The position numbers were made by a program, and so were the translations under genes. The notes beneath the pieces are model-generated. The model was not told where the DNA came from and did no database searches. It saw only the letters and a list, made by a program, of their open reading frames with translations. Source: Acidithiobacillus sp. (lineage in GTDB: Bacteria > Pseudomonadota > Gammaproteobacteria > Acidithiobacillales > Acidithiobacillaceae). Taken from it: 6,227 bases of DNA. The stretch lies in the NCBI GenBank assembly GCA_028065135.1, contig JAPTWR010000130.1, forward strand, positions 1 to 6,227, written 5' to 3'. This document shows, one piece after another, positions 1 to 5,229 of this stretch; within the stretch, counting starts at the first letter, position 1, and every line of letters starts with the position of its first letter.

Positions 1-184
1 GTAGAAAACGGTTACCCGTTGAAGGATCGTCTTCGACGTTCCACGGTACATTCTGGTTGATGATTAAAGATTCATGAACCACTTTCTGCCGCTTCGTTTG
101 CGCGGCATGGATGTTGAAAATAAAATCGCTTCCGGGCGCATTCACTTCATAACTCAGCGCCAAGGATAGTTGCAGATGAATCAT
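1..184 (-). CDS. Transglutaminase-family protein, N-terminal part only (runs off left edge)
   Basis: Reading leftward from an ATG at 184-182, 61 codons stay open to the window edge. The product begins MIHLQLSLALSYEV and continues with a segment containing FNIHAAQT, then a proline/aspartate-rich stretch with a TGNRF motif near residue 57. This beta-strand-rich start resembles the N-terminal domain of bacterial transglutaminase-like proteins, which precedes the Cys-His-Asp catalytic core. The core lies outside the window, so activity cannot be judged. A purine-rich AGAGAG around 196-203 could serve as a weak ribosome binding site, and an in-frame stop at 229-227 limits any longer start. The next gene upstream on this strand ends at 514, so this gene probably has its own promoter. 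The family call rests on remembered sequence patterns and is moderate in certainty; the coding call is firmer. Confidence 0.6.
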   Translation of the reverse strand, partial: MIHLQLSLALSYEVNAPGSDFIFNIHAAQTKRQKVVHESLIINQNVPWNVEDDPSTGNRFL

Positions 185-364
185 AGCCAAGGCATCTCTC
201 TGCGCAATAACTGGGCGACTCTGGTTTCAAGTCTAGCCCTATCGTATATCTCTTAGTCATGCTGAGCCAGCTTTATTGCTGCAACCAGTTGAAAAATCCA
301 AATTTATATGATTGATTTGAAAAGAGCTTCTTCAAAATCTGAGGCAACAGCCATAGTGCCGAGT

Positions 365-478
365 TTTGAGAACGTGATGGTCAGTCCACCGAACGACCGC
401 TTCCGCTGCCCTGCCGTCGTTGAGTCTTTTTGGACGACAGCAGGACAGCGGTCGTTCAGCAGTAGAACGGCTCTCAAA
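365..478. repeat. Long imperfect palindrome (extragenic)
   Basis: The core arms are 391-420 and 434-457. GAACGACCGC at 391-400 is a perfect inverted match to GCGGTCGTTC at 448-457. Inside it, 407-420 pairs with 434-447 with two C/A mismatches, and the left arm carries about six extra bases. The loop is 421-433. Farther out, TTTGAGA (365-371) matches TCTCAAA (472-478). It could be a REP-like or MITE-like extragenic element, or a strong RNA hairpin downstream of the yghU-type gene. No run of T follows on either strand, so a simple intrinsic terminator is not a good description. Confidence 0.6.
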
Positions 479-490
479 GGAACGAAGTCT

Positions 491-507
491 GCTTCAGTAT
501 GTGAAGC
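491..507 (-). terminator. Small hairpin just after the yghU-type gene
   Basis: GCTTCA (491-496) and TGAAGC (502-507) form a perfect 6-bp stem with a 5-base loop, starting 7 bases beyond the stop codon of the leftward gene. A second overlapping pairing, AAGCC with GGCTT, spans the stop codon itself. The following leftward sequence is only moderately T-rich, so it may act as a 3' stabilising stem or a weak terminator. Confidence 0.35.
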
Positions 508-513
508 CTTTGA

Positions 514-1395
514 TTACGGCTTGGCATTTACGAGCTTATCTTGCGTGCGTAGATCAAAGTCACGCGCATCATGGCGTTCATGCAACTGGCTGGAAAGTTC
601 GCCAACGATGCGGTTCACTTTGATTCCGCGTTGCACCTCAGGACGGGCGTAGATATTGTCTGCCCAGCGCCGAACATTCGGGTAGCCCTCCACCGAAAGA
701 AACTCCGCAGCATCGTACAGCCAGCCTTTAACCAAACCACCATACCAGGGCCAGATGGCCATATCAGCAATCGTATATTCGCTACCTACGATATATTCAT
801 TTTCCGTGAGCCGTTTATCGAGCACGTCAAGTTGTCGCTTGGCTTCCATAGCAAACCGATTGATTGCATATTCAATCTTTTCGGGGGCATAGGCGTAGAA
901 ATGACCGAATCCGCCACCTAGGTAAGGGGCGCTTCCCATCTGCCAGAATAGCCATGATAGGCACTCGGCGCGCCTACTTGGATCGGTAGGCAGGAACGCC
1001 GCAAATTTCTGGGCTAAATACAGCATGATCGCACCAGACTCAAAAACCCGAATAGGCTGTGAACCGCTGTGGTCCACGAGAGCTGGGATCTTGGAGTTCG
1101 GGTTCACCGCTACAAAACCACTTCCAAATTGATCCCCGTCACGGATACGGATTAGCCACGCGTCGTATTCTGCACCGACATGGCCCTGTGCTAACAACTC
1201 TTCTAGCAGGATTGTCACTTTTTGGCCATTGGGCGTCGCCAGAGAGTACAGTTGCAATGGGTGATGACCGACGGGGAGTTTTTTATCGTGGGTTGGTCCT
1301 GAAACAGGACGGTTGAGAAGCGTGACAGCACTAGCTGCTTCAGTCTTGTTCCAGACCCAAATCTTAGGGGGCACGTAGTCCGTTGAATTGGTCAT
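514..1395 (-). CDS. yghU: YghU-type glutathione S-transferase / GSH-dependent disulfide-bond oxidoreductase
   Basis: The 293-residue product follows E. coli YghU (about 288 residues) along its whole length. YghU is a cytoplasmic nu-class glutathione S-transferase homologue that binds two glutathiones per subunit and acts mainly as a disulfide reductase rather than a transferase. Visible landmarks are the family's N-terminal extension with NRPVSGPTH (28-36), the thioredoxin-fold segment LYSLATPNGQKVTILLEELL (49-68), the cis-proline segment VNPNSKIPALVDH (97-109), the glutathione gamma-glutamyl site FESGAIMLYLA (118-128), the helical-domain motif GGGFGHFYAYAPEKIEYAINR (160-180), and the YTIADMAIWPW helix (207-217). 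The C-terminal LHERHDARDF is also family-typical. The ATG at 1395 has AAGGAGA at 1403-1409, seven bases upstream. The gene looks intact and is divergent from the aldo/keto reductase. Known from the family: role in thiol redox. Inferred: a detoxification partnership with its neighbour. Confidence 0.95.
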   Translation of the reverse strand: MTNSTDYVPPKIWVWNKTEAASAVTLLNRPVSGPTHDKKLPVGHHPLQLYSLATPNGQKVTILLEELLAQGHVGAEYDAWLIRIRDGDQFGSGFVAVNPNSKIPALVDHSGSQPIRVFESGAIMLYLAQKFAAFLPTDPSRRAECLSWLFWQMGSAPYLGGGFGHFYAYAPEKIEYAINRFAMEAKRQLDVLDKRLTENEYIVGSEYTIADMAIWPWYGGLVKGWLYDAAEFLSVEGYPNVRRWADNIYARPEVQRGIKVNRIVGELSSQLHERHDARDFDLRTQDKLVNAKP

Positions 1396-1706
1396 GAATG
1401 ATTCTCCTTGGATTGAACCAGATTACAATTTAACCATACTCGGTGATCACAACAATCGCTTCAATGCAACCCATGCGCATCAAACGGACAGGTTGCCGCA
1501 TCTCGCCTTTGACGTGCTCAAATTTGGCAACCATTCTTCTCTAATCAAGCCCTTGTATAAATTGAATTCACGACGTTATCCACATTGTCAGAGGCTATGC
1601 GCGCCACGCAAAAGCAGGGATGTTGTGGTAAACTGAAGGCATTGATGGGGTACTATTCTCACTGACAAGCCCAAAATTATCGGATTTTCATTCGCGAGGT
1701 GAATTG
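1396..1706. other. Divergent intergenic region, yghU-type gene / aldo-keto reductase
   Basis: This 311-base spacer separates two divergently transcribed genes and should carry both promoters. It holds the palindrome GTGATCAC (1443-1450), the inverted pair GGTTGCC (1491-1497) and GGCAACC (1526-1532), and inside that TTTGA-N5-TCAAA (1508-1522). A possible rightward -10 is TATAAA at 1556-1561 with only a poor -35 (TTCTTC, 1534-1539). An 82-codon open frame crossing the region lacks a ribosome binding site and any familiar pattern, and is not called. Confidence 0.5.
1427..1455 (-). promoter_or_regulatory. Candidate promoter of the yghU-type gene, overlapping a GTGATCAC palindrome
   Basis: On the minus strand TTGTTG (1455-1450) is followed after 17 bases by TAAATT (1432-1427), a plausible sigma-70 arrangement about 30 bases upstream of the start codon. 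The 8-bp palindrome GTGATCAC (1443-1450) sits against the -35 box, where a repressor or activator could bind. Both hexamers deviate from consensus. Confidence 0.3.
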
Positions 1707-2717
1707 ATGGAATATCGTCAACTTGGTCGAACCGGTTTAAAGGTGTCTTCTCTTTGCTTAGGAACCATGACATTCGGCTCCAAGTTTTACAATATCGCGA
1801 CAGTTGGTCAGTCGGAAGCCGACGAGATGGTGCGTCATGCATGGGAGTCGGGAATTAATTTCTTCGATACGGCTGATGTTTATTCCCGTGGAGAGTCCGA
1901 AGAAATTCTTGGGATCGCCATGAAAAATAATGGGATACATCGGGATTCTACAGTTATAGCTACCAAAGTACGCGGCATCATGAGTGATGTAGACCCCAAC
2001 GGATCTGGTCTTTCTCGCAAGCATATCATGACCGCTTGCCATGCCAGTCTGCGTCGCCTCGGAACAGACCATATCGATCTTTACCAAGTCCATGGCTGGG
2101 ATAGCCACACACCCATGGACGAAACGCTGCGCGCCCTGGATGATTTGGTGCGCAGCGGCAAAGTGCTGTATGTGGGTTGTTCCAATTGGCCGGTTCGACA
2201 TATCGCGCGCGCGCAAGCGTTAGCGGATGTCGGCCAGTGGACAGGTTTTTCTTCATTGCAAGCGTACTACTCTTTAGTTGGTCGGGATCTGGAACACGAA
2301 CTACTTCCTCTTTGTCGCGAGTTGGGTCTTGGGGTTCTTCCCTGGTCACCGCTATCCGGCGGCTTTCTCACGGGTAAATACCGTCGTGATGTCACCGCAC
2401 CTGCCGAAGCAAGGCGGAAAGACTTTGATTTCCCGCCCATCGACCAGGTCCATGGCTATGATGCTGTGGAGGCTGCTGAGGCTATCGCCAGAAATATTGG
2501 TGCAACCATCCCTCAGGTGTCCATTGCTTGGCTTCTTGCCCAGACTGGCGTCAGCTCCGTTATTATCGGTGCAAAAAGAATGGAGCAATTAAGGGACAAC
2601 CTGGGCGCTATTCAGGTTAAGCTAAGCGAGGAAGACGTGAAAATTCTATCCGCATTGACTGCCCCTGCGCCTCTCTATCCGCAATGGATGGTAAGTAGAC
2701 AAAATGGCGATGCGTAG
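1707..2717 (+). CDS. Aldo/keto reductase (NADPH-dependent oxidoreductase)
   Basis: This intact 336-residue cytoplasmic (alpha/beta)8-barrel enzyme would reduce aldehydes or ketones with NAD(P)H. The opening, MEYRQLGRTGLKVSSLCLGT, is typical of the family. The catalytic tetrad is visible: Asp54 and Tyr59 in FFDTADVYS, Lys87 in VIATKV, and His129 in DLYQVHGWD. Cofactor-binding loops follow: GCSNW (157-161), SPLSGGFLTGKY (214-225), and the C-terminal IIGAKRMEQLRDNLGA (286-301), which holds the 2'-phosphate of NADPH in relatives. The start is taken as ATG 1707 because GAGGTGA (1696-1702) is well placed for it; a TTG one codon earlier would be too close. It lies divergent from the yghU-type gene, a pairing that suggests carbonyl or electrophile detoxification, although substrate cannot be predicted. 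Resemblance is to the general YajO/Tas-like group, not close enough for a symbol. Confidence 0.93.
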   Translation: MEYRQLGRTGLKVSSLCLGTMTFGSKFYNIATVGQSEADEMVRHAWESGINFFDTADVYSRGESEEILGIAMKNNGIHRDSTVIATKVRGIMSDVDPNGSGLSRKHIMTACHASLRRLGTDHIDLYQVHGWDSHTPMDETLRALDDLVRSGKVLYVGCSNWPVRHIARAQALADVGQWTGFSSLQAYYSLVGRDLEHELLPLCRELGLGVLPWSPLSGGFLTGKYRRDVTAPAEARRKDFDFPPIDQVHGYDAVEAAEAIARNIGATIPQVSIAWLLAQTGVSSVIIGAKRMEQLRDNLGAIQVKLSEEDVKILSALTAPAPLYPQWMVSRQNGDA

Positions 2718-2753
2718 AGTAAATATCTCTCAGAAAAGCTGGGAAATATTACT
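2718..2753 (+). terminator. Hairpin immediately after the aldo/keto reductase stop
   Basis: Arms 2718-2733 and 2739-2753 pair over about 14 bp with one mismatch, one bulged base and a G-T pair, closing a 5-base A-rich loop. It starts on the base after the TAG stop. There is no T-run after it, so termination strength is doubtful; RNA 3'-end protection is an alternative. Confidence 0.4.
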
Positions 2754-2843
2754 AACGTGTGATGCACAAAGATGACATCTGAATGGTAGGATTTCGCTCG
2801 ACCTGGTCGCCGTAACTGTCGAAAAAAACAGCTAGAAAGTTAT

Positions 2844-2872
2844 TTGTCTTATTCATTTTTTGAAACTATTAG
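2844..2872 (+). promoter_or_regulatory. Candidate promoter of the isochorismatase-like gene
   Basis: TTGTCT (2844-2849) and TATTAG (2867-2872) are separated by exactly 17 bases, each matching four of six sigma-70 consensus positions, in an AT-rich stretch ending 19 bases before the start codon. The short leader carries AGGATAGG at 2881-2888 as ribosome binding site. It is the best promoter-like pair between the reductase hairpin and this gene. Confidence 0.4.
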
Positions 2873-2891
2873 ACTTTATTAGGATAGGTTT

Positions 2892-3320
2892 ATGGCTGAA
2901 ACCAGGGGATTATTAATCATCGATCTGCAATATGGGTTTTCTCCAGACCTTGATTTGGTGGAAAGCGTTCGCGATGTGGCTACAAATTACCCCGTTGTGG
3001 TTGCGACACGTTTTGCTCCTCCTCCAGATCAAAACCCAGTCGCTATCCAGGTCGCTGCAGATGGTGTCATTGATGTGGGACATGACCTCATTATTGAAAG
3101 ACCGGGCTATGGTCTCAATGCACCCGCCATTGATGCCCTTCAAAGCTTTTCTGAAATTACAGAGTGGGATCTTGTCGGTAGCCGGACAGGCGTTTGTCTG
3201 CTGGCCTGCGCCTTTTCCCTATCGGACGCCAGCATTCCATTCCACGTGGTCCGGCCCTTTCGCATACTGGAAGTCGAAAAACAGAATCCTTTGTCCGGAT
3301 CAAATTTTTCGACGGCATGA
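2892..3320 (+). pseudogene. Isochorismatase-like cysteine hydrolase, C-terminally truncated
   Basis: The first ~120 residues fit the isochorismatase-like (nicotinamidase-type) hydrolases, cytoplasmic Rossmann-like enzymes using an Asp-Lys-Cys triad. LLIIDLQYGF carries the catalytic Asp11. The stretch VVVATRF (35-41) fits the second strand. IIERPGYG (67-74) is where the catalytic Lys normally sits, and by eye Arg70 occupies that place. [14 protein letters not shown] (95-108) carries the nucleophile Cys102. Family members usually have 170-210 residues. Here homology stops about residue 120 (near 3251), and the last ~20 residues are the antisense of the sigma-factor fragment, so the final strand and helices are missing. 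The start ATG has AGGATAGG upstream. Loss of the C-terminus and the apparent Lys-to-Arg change argue that it is non-functional. The family call is fairly sure; the substrate is unknown. Confidence 0.75.
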
Positions 3321-3637
3321 ATCAGGCCCAGATTCCCTTCTTCAATCAAATCGAGCAGGGGAAGCCCCCGGTGGAGATAGCGTCGGGCCAAATTGACTAC
3401 CAGACGTAAATTGCTTTCAGTCATGGCGTTACGCGCCGCCATATCCCCGGCTTTGACCCGGCGGCCAAGGGTGACTTCCTGTTCAGCAGTCAACAGCGGG
3501 GCACGTCCTATTTCCTGCAGATAAAGACGTACGGCATCGCCATGGGCGGTTCCCTCTTGATCTTCTTTGCTCGCCGCTGCTCTATCTCCAGCATTCACAG
3601 AAAAGCACTGGTTATCGCTTCTGATCGCGTTGTCCAT
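3140..3637 (-). pseudogene. rpoS: RpoS-like sigma factor, truncated after region 2.2
   Basis: RpoS is the general-stress sigma subunit of RNA polymerase, about 330 residues in E. coli. Here residues 33-65 ([20 protein letters not shown] onward) match sigma region 1.2, and residues 66-122 match regions 2.1-2.2, including [14 protein letters not shown] and [20 protein letters not shown]. Homology ends at FST (residues 120-122, base 3272). What follows, to 3140, is antisense of the isochorismatase-like gene. Regions 2.3-2.4, 3 and 4, which read the -10 and -35 boxes, are absent, so it cannot work as a sigma factor. Cys119 replaces an otherwise conserved Arg in KGFRFST (CGT to TGT). The start ATG at 3637 has GGAGA nine bases upstream, and an 82-codon gene ends 55 bases upstream on the same strand, suggesting co-transcription. 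It is more RpoS-like (PLLTAEQEV) than RpoD-like. It could be an extra rpoS copy rather than the host's only one. Confidence 0.8.
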
Positions 3638-3692
3638 TTTTGATATTCTCCAGAAGCTCGTTTGATGCTTTCCGATGGTTCGGCAGAGGTCT

Positions 3693-3941
3693 CTAACCGA
3701 AAAAGTTTTCGATCATTACCCGCATATAAATGCCGCGCACCTCGGCACTTAACCCAGACACTTCATGCAGACGTGATCTGACCCAGGCATTGGCCTTCGT
3801 CTCATTGCCTTTCGCTACAACCAGCCTTTTCCAGTTTTCTTTACTGATCCCGATATTAATGAGTGGAGGATTTTTATCCGGGGTAATCTCTATCAGAGTT
3901 TCTGCGTTATCCCCATGTTCCTGTCGGCCGTTCTGATTCAT
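3693..3941 (-). CDS. Small hypothetical protein upstream of the sigma fragment
   Basis: I do not recognise this 82-residue protein. It has a polar N-terminus ([20 protein letters not shown]), then a region rich in Lys, Arg and Trp ([20 protein letters not shown]) that looks helical, and a C-terminus ending in [10 protein letters not shown]. There is no signal peptide, membrane segment or Cys pair. The mix of basic and amphipathic helices would suit a small DNA- or protein-binding factor, but that is only a guess. The ATG at 3941 is preferred: GGAGG lies about 13 bases upstream, and an inverted repeat with a -10-like box lies at 3990-4028. The same frame is open to a GTG at 4052, which would give 119 residues, but that extension would translate the inverted repeat and reads less like protein. 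The sigma fragment follows 55 bases downstream, probably in the same transcript. Confidence 0.55.
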   Translation of the reverse strand: MNQNGRQEHGDNAETLIEITPDKNPPLINIGISKENWKRLVVAKGNETKANAWVRSRLHEVSGLSAEVRGIYMRVMIENFFG

Positions 3942-3989
3942 GTGTTTTGAATAGCCTCCAGTTGCTCGGTTCATGGATGAAACCGCATT

Positions 3990-4028
3990 TGTATAGAGGG
4001 TATGCTTTCTGCCTGGATAAGCATACCC
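3990..4028 (-). promoter_or_regulatory. Promoter-like box with overlapping perfect 10-bp dyad (candidate operator)
   Basis: GGGTATGCTT (3998-4007) and AAGCATACCC (4019-4028) are a perfect inverted repeat around an 11-base spacer, giving a half-site period of 21 bp, two helical turns. On the minus strand TATACA (3995-3990), a good -10 box, begins two bases after the dyad, so the dyad covers the -35/spacer region; no good -35 is seen. This arrangement suits a dimeric regulator controlling the small gene and sigma fragment. The same sequence could also form an RNA hairpin if transcription starts farther upstream. Confidence 0.5.
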
Positions 4029-4090
4029 AGAGTTATTGAGGGGGGTATTCACAGTACAGCGCTTCCATAAAACGCCGCATCCGTATTTTT

Positions 4091-4336
4091 CTAACTTTTT
4101 ACGATTTCCAGAAACTTGTCCAATGCTCTGGAGCGACGACTGGTCAGCTGCGTGGCCATAAAATTCAGACAGAGCATGTCATGACTTTCCAGCGTGGCCG
4201 CCGAAACCTGCCAGTCCGGACAGTGATTTCTTCATCGTACTGTACCCGTCTCCTGCCATTGTAGTAGTGTGACTCCACAGATTTTTGATTCTCTATAGGA
4301 AACCGATGCCTTCCAAGCTTTTTGTAAATCAGCCAT
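4091..4336 (-). pseudogene. Phasin-like small protein remnant with in-frame TGA
   Basis: The minus strand can be read for 82 codons from an ATG at 4336 to a TAG at 4093-4091, interrupted only by a TGA at codon 35 (4234-4232). The first part begins MADLQKAWKASVSYRESK. The second part, about residues 42-81, contains QVSAATLESHDMLCLNFMAT and ends in ALDKFLEIVKS; it looks like a real helical C-terminus, with about 60% G+C in third codon positions. The pattern recalls phasins and other small helical granule-associated proteins, but this is a weak resemblance. No ribosome binding site precedes the ATG, and its CAT shares bases with the rightward start codon at 4335. The neighbouring frame around 4190-4260 is also open (it contains MKKSLSGLAG), so compensating frameshifts are an alternative to a simple stop mutation. 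Probably a decayed gene. Confidence 0.4.
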
Positions 4337-4338
4337 GA
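4306..4338 (+). CDS. Possible 10-residue leader peptide coupled to the MpaB-like gene
   Basis: ATG at 4306 is preceded five bases upstream by AGGA (4297-4300) and encodes MPSKLFVNQP before TGA at 4336-4338. That stop overlaps the ATG of the next gene (4335-4337) as ATGA, the classic arrangement for translational coupling. The MpaB-like start itself has no ribosome binding site, so ribosomes may enter here and reinitiate. There are no repeated regulatory codons that would suggest attenuation. It could also be a chance short frame. Confidence 0.35.
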   Translation: MPSKLFVNQP

Positions 4339-5192
4339 CTACCGCGTATGATCGTGAAATTCTCCAGTTAGATCCGGTCAAGGATCACTGCCGAATCACT
4401 TTTCTGATGGCAACTTGTGTGTATCCTTTTGATATACCGCGTGCGCTTGAACTAGCTTTGTTTCGTACGTATGCGGTCCCCCGTATTTCTGGTCTCCTTC
4501 GCCACACAGGAGAACTCACTGAACACACCCGCAAACGTTACGATGATACCGACCTGCTCCTCAGTGAATTGATTGAACACGGCTACGATAGTCCACGAGG
4601 ACAGGCTGCCATTGAAAACATCAACCGCCAGCACGCCAGATATACGATTCGCAATGAGGACTATCTATATGTATTGTCCACGTTCATTTTTGAACCGATA
4701 CGATGGATAGAGCGTTTCGGGCATCCCCCCCTATCAGAAAAAGAACGCTTGGCCTGGTTCCACTTCTGGCGGGCCATAGGCATGCGCATGAACATCCAAG
4801 GTATTCATGATGAATATGCTGAACTGGAGCAGTTTAATCAGTCCTATGAGGCAGAGCGTTTTCATTATTCAAATTCAAACCGATGTGTCGCAGAAAAAAC
4901 GATAGACTTGCTGCTGGGTTTTTATATGCCGCCCGTACTGTTTCGCCTGGGACGGCCTGCCGTTTATGCGCTACTGGATCGACCCTTACTCAACGCCTTG
5001 GGCTTACCTGGACAATCAATCTGGTTGAGCCGAATGCTCACCCGTGCATTACATTTGCGCGGACGAATAGCCAGTGCGCTACCGATCAGAAACAAACCCG
5101 TGATGCGTACGCAATTGCACCGGCCAAGCTACCCAGATGGCTATCGCATTGACGATCTAGGCCCAGAAAAACCTACGCAGCAGCGCGATTGA
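4335..5192 (+). CDS. DUF2236 / MpaB-type oxygenase family protein
   Basis: This 285-residue protein matches the oxygenase MpaB / rubber-oxygenase catalytic domain family (DUF2236) over nearly its full usual length. Members are all-helical, and characterised relatives such as Lcp rubber oxygenase bind a b-type haem. Conserved blocks are LDPVKDHCRITFL (12-24), YPFDIPRALELALFRTYAVP (30-49), KRYDDTDLLLSEL (67-79), INRQHARYTIRNEDYLYVLS (96-115), FEPIRW (119-124), FHFWRAIGMRM (142-152), and the C-terminal PSYPDGYRIDDLG (264-276). Arg44/Thr45 and His100 are candidates for the haem-pocket residues, by analogy only. There is no signal peptide, so it is probably cytoplasmic. The start is taken at 4335 because family homology begins a few residues later and an in-frame stop lies at 4296-4298. 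A coupled leader ORF precedes it. Its substrate is unknown. It looks intact, flanked by decayed genes on both sides. Confidence 0.88.
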   Translation: MTTAYDREILQLDPVKDHCRITFLMATCVYPFDIPRALELALFRTYAVPRISGLLRHTGELTEHTRKRYDDTDLLLSELIEHGYDSPRGQAAIENINRQHARYTIRNEDYLYVLSTFIFEPIRWIERFGHPPLSEKERLAWFHFWRAIGMRMNIQGIHDEYAELEQFNQSYEAERFHYSNSNRCVAEKTIDLLLGFYMPPVLFRLGRPAVYALLDRPLLNALGLPGQSIWLSRMLTRALHLRGRIASALPIRNKPVMRTQLHRPSYPDGYRIDDLGPEKPTQQRD

Positions 5193-5229
5193 AGGTCTAC
5201 TTTATAGTCAAGCTCTTGGCCTTTCCTAT

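Larger units (their letters stand above)
185..513. other. Intergenic region between transglutaminase-like gene and yghU-type gene
   Basis: This gap of about 330 bases lies between two leftward genes. Open frames inside it have no ribosome binding site or recognisable product, and the longest one runs on antisense to the glutathione S-transferase gene. It holds a long imperfect palindrome (365-478) and a small hairpin (491-507), listed separately. Bases 185-360 should contain the promoter of the leftward gene at 184, but I see no pair of hexamers good enough to name. Confidence 0.5.

Noticed and set aside
308..652. Rightward 114-codon open frame at the 3' side of the yghU-type gene
   Set aside because: It has no ribosome binding site, crosses the long palindrome, and its second half is antisense to the well-supported yghU-type gene.
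1388..1636. Rightward 82-codon open frame in the divergent intergenic region
   Set aside because: No ribosome binding site and no protein-like pattern; it overlaps the yghU-type start and its candidate promoter.
2913..3143. Leftward 76-codon open frame opposite the isochorismatase-like gene
   Set aside because: It is the shadow of a gene with clear family motifs and has no features of its own.
3398..3637. Sigma fragment as a housekeeping RpoD or as a complete short alternative sigma factor
   Set aside because: The region 1.2 sequence fits RpoS better than RpoD, and the break falls inside region 2 exactly where antisense sequence begins, so it is a truncation and not a natural short form.
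3942..4052. Upstream extension of the small hypothetical gene to a GTG start at 4052
   Set aside because: It would make the 10-bp dyad and -10-like box part of the coding sequence, and the added residues show no protein-like character. Kept as an alternative only.
4232..4234. TGA in the phasin-like frame as a selenocysteine codon
   Set aside because: No selenoprotein family match and no SECIS-like stem evident just after the TGA; a nonsense mutation is simpler.
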